38,592 nt of DNA, from positions 1-38,592 of the forward strand of contig JAFUXA010000017.1 of NCBI GenBank assembly GCA_017470985.1. The letters run 5' to 3'. The notes under the pieces were generated by a model. That model worked only from the letters and a program-made list of their open reading frames with translations. It did not search any database and was not told the DNA's origin. The position numbers were made by a program, and so were the translations under genes. This document shows positions 16,428 through 25,200 of the stretch, one piece after another. This stretch comes from Lachnospiraceae bacterium. Its GTDB lineage: Bacteria > Bacillota > Clostridia > Lachnospirales > Lachnospiraceae. Each line of letters opens with the position of its first letter. Position 1 is the first letter of the stretch.

Positions 16428-17475
16428 TAGTATAAAACCGGGAATTAAATGGCTGGATACATCAGGAAAGCCTATTCAGGCCCATGGCTTTTCAGTGTTT
16501 TATAACCAGGAGGATAAACTGTGGTATTGGTATGGGGAGAATAAAGAAAAGACAGATGGCAAAGGATGCATATGGCATTGGGGTGTTCGCCTATACACTT
16601 CAACAGATTTATATAATTGGGAAGATAAAGGACTTATAATTCCGCCTACACCAGAGGATTTAAATAGTCCTCTTCATCCGACTTATTGCGTTGATCGTCC
16701 TCATATTTTATATTGCAAGAAGACCAAGAAATATGTGGCGTGGCTCAAGGTTATGGCCGATGATGTGAGTCAGTTTATGACGATTATGACTGCAGATCAA
16801 TTTGAAGGTCCTTATGAGATTGTTCACAAGGTCTATAAGCCATTGAACATGGACTCAGGGGATTTCTGCCTTCATGCTGACGAAGACGGCAAAGCATATA
16901 TCTGGTTTGAAAGACCGCATTTTCAAATGATATGTGCTACTTTGTCAGAGGATTATACAGAGGTTACAGATGAGTATTCCGTTCATTATGATGGATTGAT
17001 CCCTCCTTATACAAGGGAGGCACCTACATATTTTGAGCATGGGGGCTATCGATATCTCATTACCAGTGGAACTACGGGATATTTTCCTAATGAATCCAGG
17101 GTGTGCAGATTTGTAGATCCTCATGGAGAATATGAAGATTTGGGCAATCCTTTTGTAGGAGACAAGCACCAAAACAGTTTTTCTTCTCAGGTGACATCTG
17201 TAATTCAGATTCCTGAAACAGGTCAGTATATAGCCTGTGGAGATCGATGGAAACCGCAGTGGTATACCAACTTGATTTCTAAAAAGATAGTCTCTGGAAT
17301 GGAGAGATATTATGCAGATTATAAGCCGGATACAAGTTCCAAGGAAGTACATGAACTGCCGGGAGTTGAAATGCCTAGAAAAGAGAATACGTCCATTGCC
17401 AGATATGTATGGCTTCCAATTGAGTGGGAAGGAGATAAACCTGTGATTTCATGGAAGAGTGAATGGCAGATTTAG
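16417..17475 (+). CDS. GH43-like five-bladed beta-propeller glycosidase
   Basis: The 352-residue protein resembles GH43 enzymes of the exo-beta-1,3-galactanase type: an N-terminal WLDTSGKPIQAHG, then LWYWYGENK, WGVRLYTSTDLYNWEDKG, RPHILYC and later EAPTYFEHGGYRYLITSG, each a propeller blade signature. Exact linkage specificity is not readable; GH43 members cleave arabinose, xylose or galactose units. No signal peptide is visible, so it is cytoplasmic like its partner. Its ATG lies inside the end of the GH78 gene. Together they suggest degradation of rhamnogalacturonan or arabinogalactan side chains. No transporter is encoded beside them. Confidence 0.75.
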   Translation: MKYNSIKPGIKWLDTSGKPIQAHGFSVFYNQEDKLWYWYGENKEKTDGKGCIWHWGVRLYTSTDLYNWEDKGLIIPPTPEDLNSPLHPTYCVDRPHILYCKKTKKYVAWLKVMADDVSQFMTIMTADQFEGPYEIVHKVYKPLNMDSGDFCLHADEDGKAYIWFERPHFQMICATLSEDYTEVTDEYSVHYDGLIPPYTREAPTYFEHGGYRYLITSGTTGYFPNESRVCRFVDPHGEYEDLGNPFVGDKHQNSFSSQVTSVIQIPETGQYIACGDRWKPQWYTNLISKKIVSGMERYYADYKPDTSSKEVHELPGVEMPRKENTSIARYVWLPIEWEGDKPVISWKSEWQI

Positions 17476-17517
17476 AATGATTTGGATTCTATGAGTATAA
17501 TATGGTAATACTTTGAT

Positions 17518-17549
17518 AGCAGGAGAAACTTAGTTTTCTCCTGCTTTTT
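17518..17549 (+). terminator. Intrinsic terminator after the GH78-GH43 operon
   Basis: AGCAGGAGAAA (17518-17528) pairs with TTTCTCCTGCT (17535-17545), followed by a T-run to 17549. Confidence 0.92.
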
Positions 17550-17591
17550 CTATGTCCATAAATTGATTTGGTAAATGTTTTGATAAATTTC

Positions 17592-17619
17592 TTGATTTCG
17601 AGAACGAAGTACATATAAT
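17592..17619 (+). promoter_or_regulatory. Sigma-A promoter for the small-protein/nucleotidase unit
   Basis: TTGATT (17592-17597), 16 nt, TATAAT (17614-17619). Transcription would start near 17626, immediately before the anti-Shine-Dalgarno-like segment. Confidence 0.65.
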
Positions 17620-17627
17620 GGGACAGG

Positions 17628-17679
17628 CCTCCTGGTATTCTGTATACAGGTAAAGGGAAATGAACATTTGAACAGGAGG
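17628..17679 (+). promoter_or_regulatory. Leader that could mask the ribosome site of the small ORF
   Basis: CCTCCTG (17628-17634) is exactly complementary to CAGGAGG (17673-17679), the ribosome site of the 33-codon gene; one flanking G-U pair extends it. The same upstream segment can instead pair locally: CCTGGTAT (17631-17638) with ATACAGG just downstream. The two pairings exclude each other, as in a translation switch. A 7-bp match to a Shine-Dalgarno can arise by chance. Confidence 0.3.
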
Positions 17680-17687
17680 TAGGTATT

Positions 17688-17789
17688 ATGAAAGGTTACA
17701 GCGTATCAGAAGGATTTATGGGTTATGTAGAGGGAGAGTATATGTTATTCGCCAGCGAGGAAGATTACAGAGATTATATTGAAATGTAG
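17688..17789 (+). CDS. Small conserved-looking protein, 33 residues
   Basis: A complete ORF with a strong AGGAGGT site 7 nt upstream. The product starts MKGYSVSEGFMGYVEGEY and ends MLFASEEDYRDYIEM. It is acidic, rich in Tyr, Gly and Glu, with no membrane segment. The alternating aromatic pattern (GYV, GEYMLF, EDY) suggests a tiny beta structure. It is 39 nt from the nucleotidase-like gene and shares its promoter. Function unknown. Confidence 0.7.
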   Translation: MKGYSVSEGFMGYVEGEYMLFASEEDYRDYIEM

Positions 17790-17828
17790 ATTGATTCTGT
17801 TGTGGGGAGCTATAGATAGGAGGTTGCT

Positions 17829-18344
17829 ATGATAAATATTTATTTTGACATGGACGGAGTTCAAACTGTTTATTATAAGGATGAGATTGTAGAGGATATG
17901 ATGAAGCCGGGGTATTTCCTGTCCAGAACACCTCATTATGAGATGATTGAATTGATTAAGCTTCTGCAGGAGGATGAGGATTTTCATGTGACAATATTGT
18001 CTGCAGTATTTACAGACAGTCATTCTGTGTTGGAGAAGAGCCTGTGGTTAGAGCAGCATGGTCTTGGGATGACAGATATGATGTTTGTTCCATGTGGAAG
18101 TTGTAAGAGTGATTTCGTAAAATCCGATGGCTTGAATATTTTGGTGGATGATTTTTCCAAGAATCTCTTTGATTGGGAAAATGCCGGGGAGAATTTCATG
18201 GGAATTAAATATATGAATGAAATAAACGGCTCTCAAGGGAACTGGGTTCGTCACAGCGGCAGGGTTATTGACTATGAAATGAGTGCGGAGGAAATGTATG
18301 CAGCTATTATACTTTATGCACTAAGCGGGGAGAATGCGGCTTGA
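17829..18344 (+). CDS. 5'(3')-deoxyribonucleotidase-like HAD protein
   Basis: The 171-residue protein has HAD motif I as YFDMDGV (residues 5-11), a Ser/Thr motif II in VTILSAVF, and motif IV ILVDDFSKN. The order and short length fit the NT5C / nucleotidase-like group, which removes phosphate from deoxynucleotides; some members are only nominal enzymes. AGGAGG precedes the ATG. It shares a promoter with the 33-residue protein. Confidence 0.7.
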   Translation: MINIYFDMDGVQTVYYKDEIVEDMMKPGYFLSRTPHYEMIELIKLLQEDEDFHVTILSAVFTDSHSVLEKSLWLEQHGLGMTDMMFVPCGSCKSDFVKSDGLNILVDDFSKNLFDWENAGENFMGIKYMNEINGSQGNWVRHSGRVIDYEMSAEEMYAAIILYALSGENAA

Positions 18345-18364
18345 TTTATTGGGCGGTTTAACAT

Positions 18365-18392
18365 TTGAAAAAAGAAACTATCTGAGTATAAT
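18365..18392 (+). promoter_or_regulatory. Promoter of the GT2 gene
   Basis: TTGAAA (18365-18370), 16 nt, TATAAT (18387-18392); predicted start near 18399, with AGGAGA before the ATG at 18425. Confidence 0.65.
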
Positions 18393-18424
18393 AGTAGGTA
18401 ATGTGTGAATAGGAGACGAATAAA

Positions 18425-19441
18425 ATGAAGACAATATCATTTGCAATTCCTTGCTATAACTCGGAAGGGTATATGGATAAATGTATCCAATCGTTATTGC
18501 CAGGTGGGGAGGATATTGAGATTATTATTGTGGATGACGGATCCACAGATGGTACTGCCAGAAAGGCAGATGAGTATGCCGGGAAGTATCCTGATATTAT
18601 CAAGGTAATACATCAGGAAAATGGCGGTCACGGTCAGGCAGTAAATACAGGTTTGGCCAATGCTACAGGAGTGTATTTCAAAGTGGTTGATAGTGATGAC
18701 TGGGTAGATGCTGATGCATACAAGCAGGTTATGTCTACATTGAGAAGTTTTATTGCTGACAATACTTTGGTAGATATGCTTCTCACCAATTATGTATATG
18801 AGAAGGTTTCAACAGGGCATCAGAGACGTATGATATATAGTTTGCTCTTTGATACCAATCGGATTATGACATGGGATGATATGAAGAGAAATATCAGAGG
18901 TTTCTCTATTCTCATGCACTCTGTAACTTACAGAACCGAAATGCTTAGAGCATGCAATTTACAATTGCCGAAGCATACATTTTATGTAGATAATCTCTTT
19001 GTATTTGAGCCACTGCCACATGTGAAGACTTTATATTATCTCAATGTGGATTTCTACAGATATTATATTGGCAGAGATGGACAGTCTGTAAGTGAGACCA
19101 ATATGATCAACAGACTTGATCAGCAGCTCTATGTTAATAAGAGAATGTTTGATGATTTTGATTTCTCAGCTATTGAGCCGGAACATTTGAGAAAATATAT
19201 GTTATCATATCTTGAGACGATAACTGTTGTTTCAACTTCTATTGCATATATCTCCAATGATCCTGAGAAGGTTGCCAAGGTGAAGAAGCTGTGGAAGTAT
19301 ATGAAATTAAAAGCTCCAAAGACATATAGACATATTCGTTGGGGTGTTTTGGGTAATGCTATGAATCTGCCGGGCAAGACTGGAAGAAAGATTTCTGTTA
19401 AGGCATATAAATTGTCCCAGAAGTTTATGGGATTTAATTAG
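18425..19441 (+). CDS. Family 2 glycosyltransferase
   Basis: The 338-residue protein has a GT-A fold: SFAIPCYNSEGYMDKCI at the start, VDDGSTDGT for nucleotide binding, ENGGHGQAVNTGL, and the metal-binding DSDDW near residue 95. The C-terminal half is alpha-helical and basic, with no transmembrane helix. It probably transfers a sugar from a nucleotide donor to a cell-surface polysaccharide or glycolipid. No polysaccharide cluster surrounds it, so donor and acceptor are unknown. Confidence 0.9.
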   Translation: MKTISFAIPCYNSEGYMDKCIQSLLPGGEDIEIIIVDDGSTDGTARKADEYAGKYPDIIKVIHQENGGHGQAVNTGLANATGVYFKVVDSDDWVDADAYKQVMSTLRSFIADNTLVDMLLTNYVYEKVSTGHQRRMIYSLLFDTNRIMTWDDMKRNIRGFSILMHSVTYRTEMLRACNLQLPKHTFYVDNLFVFEPLPHVKTLYYLNVDFYRYYIGRDGQSVSETNMINRLDQQLYVNKRMFDDFDFSAIEPEHLRKYMLSYLETITVVSTSIAYISNDPEKVAKVKKLWKYMKLKAPKTYRHIRWGVLGNAMNLPGKTGRKISVKAYKLSQKFMGFN

Positions 19442-19464
19442 AGAATTAAGGAGGCAGAATAAGT

Positions 19465-19491
19465 ATGTATTTTGCTTTTTTAATGAGATGA
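19465..19491 (+). CDS. Possible 8-codon leader peptide
   Basis: A perfect AAGGAGG (19448-19454) lies 10 nt before ATG, and the frame reads MYFAFLMR then TGA. It is followed by a hairpin-like AAGGC...GCCTT segment at about 19497-19523, then the small membrane protein. The ribosome site is far stronger than that of the next gene, so a leader peptide or decoy is possible. Too short to prove. Confidence 0.2.
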   Translation: MYFAFLMR

Positions 19492-19553
19492 TAAAGAAGG
19501 CTGGATATGTATACATCTGCCTTAATATAAGAATGGAGAGCAGATAGACATTT

Positions 19554-19832
19554 ATGAGAAAAGGGGAAATGACACCTGAACAATTGAATAAATTGCTATC
19601 TGCTCTTTGTTTGGTATGCGGTATTTTGGCTTTGCCATTTGTATGCTACTGGTATGTGGGTATGGTACTTGCAGTTGTAAGTATTGCTTTGGGAATATAT
19701 ACCTGGCGCAGATTTGGCAGAGATAGAATGATTATTGCAGGTCTTATTTGCAGCGGTCTGTATATAATATTTTTTGTATTGATAGCAGTTAGTATGGGCA
19801 TGTACTATAGCATGATTGGTTTGGGGAGATAG
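19554..19832 (+). CDS. Small membrane protein
   Basis: The 92-residue product has about three hydrophobic segments (14-34, 35-48 and 58-83) separated by a short basic WRRFGRDR loop. The layout resembles one half of DUF4190-type proteins. The start could instead be the ATG at 19569 (MTPEQLNKL, 87 residues); neither has an ideal ribosome site. Its stop codon is 3 nt from the dinB ATG, so translation is probably coupled. Function unknown. Confidence 0.7.
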   Translation: MRKGEMTPEQLNKLLSALCLVCGILALPFVCYWYVGMVLAVVSIALGIYTWRRFGRDRMIIAGLICSGLYIIFFVLIAVSMGMYYSMIGLGR

Positions 19833-19835
19833 CAT

Positions 19836-21044
19836 ATGGATTCAATTATATTTCATATTGATGTGAATTCTGCTTTTTTGAGTTGGACTGCATTGAAGCT
19901 ATTGCAGGAGGGATATGAGACTGATATCAGGGAAGTGCCGGCAATTATTGGCGGAGATCAGGAAAGCAGGCATGGAATTGTAGTAGCGAAATCAATTCCG
20001 GCCAAGAAGTATGGTATCGAAACTGCAGAGCCTGTTGCTCAGGCAATGAAGAAATGTCCCAATTTGCTGATGTTCCCGCCGGAACATAAATATTATTCGG
20101 AGCAGAGTCGTAAGCTTATGTCATATCTGTCCAAGATATGTCCTGTGATTGAGCAGGTGAGTGTAGATGAGTGTTATATGTCATATGATCCCATATCTAC
20201 CAAGTTTGATTCCCCTATGGAGGCTGCATATTATATCAAGGATTCTGTTCGAGAGAAGTTTGGCTTTACAGTTAATGTAGGAATTTCGGATAGAAAGGTG
20301 TTGGCCAAGATGGCTTCTGATATGCAAAAGCCGGACAAGGTGCATACTCTATATCATAATGAGATTCAGGAGAAGATGTGGCCACTTCCCATATCTGATT
20401 TGTTTATGTGTGGCAAGAGTGCCAGCAATAAGCTTATGAGTATGGGGATTAATACCATAGGTGAATTTGCCATTTGCGATGAGAAACTTGTGGAATCATG
20501 GCTGAAAAGTCACGGGAAGCTAATATGGGAGTTTGCCAATGGAATAGATGATTCTATAGTGAATACATCTCGTGAGAAGGTGAAGGGTGTTGGAAATTCC
20601 GTGACCTTATCCTCCGATTTGACAGATTTATTCCAGGCCAAGAAGGTGTTGCAGAAGTTGACCAAGTCTGTGGAAGGCCGCATGAACAAGAAGGGAGTCA
20701 TGGCATCATCCATTTGTGTTGAGATAAAATATGCCAGTTTCAAATCGGTATCTCATCAGAAACAATTGAATTATAGTGTGGATAAATATGATGACATGAT
20801 TGATACAGTATATGATCTGTTTGAAGAATTGTGGGATGGAGAACCTATTAGACTTCTGGGAGTGCGAACTACCAAGCTTACATATTCGGATGAACCTAGA
20901 CAGATGAATCTTTTTGAATTTCAAGATATGCTTGAGAAGGAAAACAAGCAGAAGAAGGCGGATGAAGCCATGGAAAGTATCATCAATAAATTTGGAGATG
21001 GTGTCATTAGCAGAGGCGCTGGTGGAATTGATTTTGATGAGTGA
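19836..21044 (+). CDS. dinB: DNA polymerase IV (Y-family, translesion)
   Basis: The 402-residue polymerase copies past damaged bases. It has the catalytic HIDVNSAF (Asp9) and VSVDECY (Asp111, Glu112), the steric-gate region near the start, VGISDRKVLAKMASDMQKP, and a thumb helix-hairpin-helix with LMSMGINTIGEFA. The C-terminus carries QMNLFEF, a beta-clamp-binding motif. No LexA-type box was seen upstream; the small membrane protein precedes it by 3 nt. Confidence 0.93.
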   Translation: MDSIIFHIDVNSAFLSWTALKLLQEGYETDIREVPAIIGGDQESRHGIVVAKSIPAKKYGIETAEPVAQAMKKCPNLLMFPPEHKYYSEQSRKLMSYLSKICPVIEQVSVDECYMSYDPISTKFDSPMEAAYYIKDSVREKFGFTVNVGISDRKVLAKMASDMQKPDKVHTLYHNEIQEKMWPLPISDLFMCGKSASNKLMSMGINTIGEFAICDEKLVESWLKSHGKLIWEFANGIDDSIVNTSREKVKGVGNSVTLSSDLTDLFQAKKVLQKLTKSVEGRMNKKGVMASSICVEIKYASFKSVSHQKQLNYSVDKYDDMIDTVYDLFEELWDGEPIRLLGVRTTKLTYSDEPRQMNLFEFQDMLEKENKQKKADEAMESIINKFGDGVISRGAGGIDFDE

Positions 21045-21101
21045 TATGTGCTACACTTTATAATATAATTTTTTATGAAAAGCGGGGAAGGAGAATAGTT
21101 T

Positions 21102-21815
21102 ATGAGTGAAGAGAGACAAGATGAATTCACAACCCAAAACTCAGCTGAAGAAGATATGACAGCTACAGACAATTATAATGATGATATGTTTGTAGATGAG
21201 GATGAGAAGAAATATACAGGAACCAACAATCCAAATAGCTGGCAGAATGCATATGGAAATTCCAACAACAATTATTCCAGCGATACACATAATACAAATA
21301 ACTGGCAGAATGCCTATGGCAACAGTAATGCCAATAATAATAATACGTATGGTAATTACAATGCATATGGCAATCAAAATGGTAGCAACCCATATGGCGA
21401 TAACCAGTATAATCAATATAACCAGGGAAACCAGTATCAAAACAATGGTAATCCTTATGTAAATAATGGACCTACTGTGGGACCAACAGGCAAGAAGATT
21501 GGTACAGGCTTCGGAATTGCATCCATGGTGCTTGGAATTTTAGCTTTATGTACATTCTGTGCATGCATCAATATTCCATTGGCTATATTGGCTGTAATAT
21601 TCGGTATTATTCAGCTGGTGGCTTATGAGAAGAAGGGATTTGCTATTGCAGGTATTGTCACTGCTGTATTATCTATAATTTTGTTTGTAGGTTGTTATAC
21701 TATTTTAGCAAGCAATCCGGAATTTAATGATGCTATTGAAGAGAGCATCGAAGATGGTGATTTTGAAGATTACTTAGACGAGTATGAATACTATTTAGAG
21801 GATGACTTCCAGTAG
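21102..21815 (+). CDS. Asn/Tyr/Gly-rich DUF4190-like membrane protein
   Basis: The 237-residue protein starts with an acidic stretch, then a low-complexity region (about 38-125) rich in Asn, Gly, Tyr and Gln that contains two copies of NxWQNAYGNSN. Two hydrophobic segments follow (about 135-165 and 175-205), with GFGIASMVLGILAL and KGFAIAGIVTAVLSII typical of DUF4190. A very acidic tail (EDGDFEDYLDEYEYYLED) ends it. No signal peptide, so the repeat region is likely cytoplasmic. AAGGAG precedes the ATG. Function unknown. Confidence 0.8.
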   Translation: MSEERQDEFTTQNSAEEDMTATDNYNDDMFVDEDEKKYTGTNNPNSWQNAYGNSNNNYSSDTHNTNNWQNAYGNSNANNNNTYGNYNAYGNQNGSNPYGDNQYNQYNQGNQYQNNGNPYVNNGPTVGPTGKKIGTGFGIASMVLGILALCTFCACINIPLAILAVIFGIIQLVAYEKKGFAIAGIVTAVLSIILFVGCYTILASNPEFNDAIEESIEDGDFEDYLDEYEYYLEDDFQ

Positions 21816-21823
21816 AGTTTTCC

Positions 21824-21852
21824 TTGACAAAATAGGTATCTCTAAGTATACT
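21824..21852 (+). promoter_or_regulatory. Sigma-A promoter of the ileS T-box transcript
   Basis: Consensus TTGACA (21824-21829), 17 nt, TATACT (21847-21852). Transcription should start near 21859, about 45 nt before the first T-box helix. Confidence 0.9.
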
Positions 21853-21904
21853 TTTCAAAGGATATTTTTCTAGTTTTCAATTGAAAAATGATAAATGCGT
21901 TGAG

Positions 21905-22135
21905 GAAGACAGTACATAAATTTATGAAAGCCTAGCGAGTCGGGTATGGTGGAAGCCGATGCAAGTAATAATTATGGAAAATCACTTCTTAGCAGCAAAC
22001 TGAAAGGGTGACCAAGTAGGGGAGACGTATTTCTCACGTTACAGAGGACATGTATGCAAGAAAATCTTAAGTACAGCGTATTAGGTGGTATAACGAATTT
22101 TTGGCTTTCGTCCTATGCGGGATGGGAGCCTTTTT
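21905..22135 (+). promoter_or_regulatory. T-box leader (isoleucine) of ileS
   Basis: Stem I base: GAAG (21905-21908) with CTTC (21985-21988) and CATAA (21915-21919) with TTATG (21972-21976). Between them is the specifier loop with AGTA on the 5' side and GAAAATCA on the 3' side, which presents ATC (21981-21983), an Ile codon. The apical AGCGAG and GGTGGAAGCC elements are present. The T-box sequence AGGTGGTATAACG (22083-22095) offers TGGT to the ACCA end of uncharged tRNA-Ile. It is shorter than the usual GGGTGGNACCGCG. A terminator, 22103-22113 with 22120-22130 plus T5, competes with antitermination. Confidence 0.95.
22103..22135 (+). terminator. T-box-controlled terminator
   Basis: GGCTTTCGTCC (22103-22113) pairs along its full length, including three G-U pairs, with the arm ending GGGAGCC (22120-22130), and five T follow. 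It forms when tRNA-Ile is charged. Confidence 0.88.
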
Positions 22136-22209
22136 ATTTTATAAAATGTCGGGCGTATACCCCTGGTGACATTTATCATATCGCCTAATAGAAAAGAAAG
22201 GGAAAAGTG

Positions 22210-25200
22210 ATGTACAAAAAAGTATCAACTGATCTAAATTTTGTAGAACGCGAAAAAGCAACAGAGAAATTCTGGAGCGACAATGACATTTTCCGTAAGA
22301 GTATGGAAAATAGAAAAGAAGGAGAGACATATACATTCTATGATGGACCTCCTACAGCAAATGGTAAGCCACATATTGGACATGTGCTTACTCGTGTAAT
22401 CAAGGATATGATTCCTCGTTACCAGACAATGAAGGGTAAGTATGTACCTCGTAAGGCTGGATGGGATACACATGGTCTTCCTGTTGAGCTTGAGGTGGAG
22501 AAGCTTCTCGGATTAAATGGTAAGGAACAGATTGAAGAATATGGTATGGAGCCATTCATTGACAAATGTAAAGAGTCAGTGTGGAAATACAAGGGTATGT
22601 GGGAAGATTTCTCAGGTACTGTTGGATTCTGGGCTGATATGGATGATCCATATGTAACTTATGATGATAATTTTATAGAGTCAGAGTGGTGGGCTCTTAA
22701 CCAGATCTGGAACAAGGGATTACTTTACAAGGGATATAAGATTGTACCTTATTGTCCTCGTTGTGGTACTCCACTTTCATCTGCTGAGGTATCTCAGGGA
22801 TATAAGACTGTAAAGGAGAGATCTGCTATTGTTCGCTTCAAGGTTGTAGATGAGGATGCTTACATTTTGGCATGGACAACAACACCTTGGACATTGCCAT
22901 CCAATGTGGCTCTTTGTGTAAACCCTGATGAGACTTATCTCAAGGTCAAGGCTGTAGATGGATATACATATTATATTGCCGAGGCTCTTGCTGATAAAGT
23001 TTTGGGACAGCTTCTTGAAAAGGATGCTGAAGGTCCTGCTTACGAAGTACTTGAGACATACAAGGGTACAGATTTAGAGCACAAGAAATATGAGCCACTT
23101 TATGACTGCGCTAAGGTTGATGCAGACAGACAGAAGAAGGAAGGCTTCTATGTAGTATGTGATACATATGTAACTATGACAGATGGTACTGGTATCGTAC
23201 ATATTGCTCCTGCCTTCGGTGAGGATGATGCTAATGTAGGACGCAACTATGATTTACCTGTAGTCAAGATGGTTGATGAGAAGGGATGCATGTTGGAGGA
23301 GACTCCATTTGCAGGAATGCGTTGTAAGCCTACACAGGATGAAATCAACAGAGGTGCTATCTCTGCTGATCCTGAGGTAATCAAGGATTTATCAGCTCGT
23401 AAGCTTCTCTTTGATGCGCCTAAGTTCGAACATGAATATCCACATTGCTGGAGATGTGATACACCACTTATCTACTATGCTAGAGAGTCATGGTATATCA
23501 AGGAAACAGCAGTTAGAGATGATCTTATTAGAAATAATAACACAGTAAACTGGATTCCTGAGTCTATTGGTAAGGGACGTTTCGGTAACTGGCTTGAGAA
23601 TATTCAGGATTGGGCTATCTCAAGAAACCGTTACTGGGGAACTCCACTTAATATCTGGGAATGTGAGGATTGTGGACACAGAGAATCAATCGGCAGCCGT
23701 GCAGAACTTGCTGAGAGAAGTGGCAATCCTGAAAATGCCAAGGTTGAGCTTCACCGCCCATATATTGATGCAGTTACATTTACATGCCCTGACTGTGGTA
23801 AGACAATGAGAAGAGTACCAGAAGTTATTGACTGCTGGTTTGATTCAGGTGCAATGCCATTTGCACAGCATCATTATCCATTTGAGAACAAGGAATTATT
23901 CGAGCAGCAGTTCCCTGCTAAGTTTATTTCAGAGGCTGTTGACCAGACTCGTGGATGGTTCCACTCACTTATGGCTGAGTCTACATTATTATTTAACAAG
24001 GCTCCATACGAGAATGTAATCGTATTGGGTCATGTACAGGATAAGAATGGTCAGAAGATGTCTAAGTCCAAGGGCAATGCAGTAGATCCTTTTGAGGCTC
24101 TTGAGAAATATGGCGCAGATGCAATCAGATGGTACTTCTATATTAACTCAGCTCCATGGCTTCCAAACAGATTCCATGGTGATGCAGTATTAGAGGGACA
24201 GAGAAAGTTCATGGGAACATTGTGGAACACATACGCTTTCTTTGTTCTATATGCCAATATTGATGAGTTTGATGCTACAAAATATGAGATGGATTACGAT
24301 TCACTTACAGTAATGGATAGATGGTTATTGTCTAGACTGGCTACTACAATCAAGGAAGTGGATACAAATCTGGGTAATTATAGAATTCCTGAGGCTGCCA
24401 GAAGTCTTGAGAAATTCGTAGATGATATGTCTAACTGGTATGTACGCCGTAGCCGTGAAAGATTCTGGGCAAAGGGCATGGAGCAGGATAAGATAAATGC
24501 TTATATGACTCTGTATACAGCTCTTGTGGAAATTTCCAAGGCAGCAGCACCTATGATTCCATTTATGACAGAGGAAATCTATCGCAATCTTGTATGCTCG
24601 GTTGATGCTTCAGCTCCAGAGTCAATTCATCTGTGTGACTTCCCTGAAGTGAAGACAGAGTGGATTGATGAGGAATTAGAGTCGAAGATGGAAGTGGTAC
24701 TTGAAGCAGTTGTACTTGGTCGTGCTTGTAGAAATACATCCAATATCAAGAATCGTCAGCCAATCGGTCAGATGTATGTAAAAGCTGAAGAGGAAATCTC
24801 TCAGTTCTACCTTGATATCATTCGTGATGAGTTAAATGTCAAAGCTATTGAGTACAAGTCTGATGTAAGTGATCTTACTTCATATAACTTCAAGCCACAG
24901 CTCAAGACCTTGGGCCGTCGTTTCGGTAAGAATATCAATGCTGTAAAGGAAATCCTGGCTAATTTGGATGGACAGGCAGCAATGAAGGAATTGAAGTCTG
25001 AGGGAACTCTTACAATTACAGTTGATGGAGTTGCTGAGGCTCTTACAGAGGAAGATTTGCTTATTGAAGCTGCAGAGGTGGAAGGCTTCGTGTCAAATAC
25101 TGATCATGGTGTAACAGTAGTACTTGATACTAATATGACACCTGAACTTCTTGAGGAAGGCTTCGTTCGTGAGATTATCTCAAAGGTTCAGACTATGAGA

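Noticed and set aside
21141-21440. Minus-strand hydrophobic ORF opposite the Asn-rich protein
   Set aside because: The Ile/Val-rich composition is the complement of AAT/TAT-rich repeats, and there is no ribosome site.
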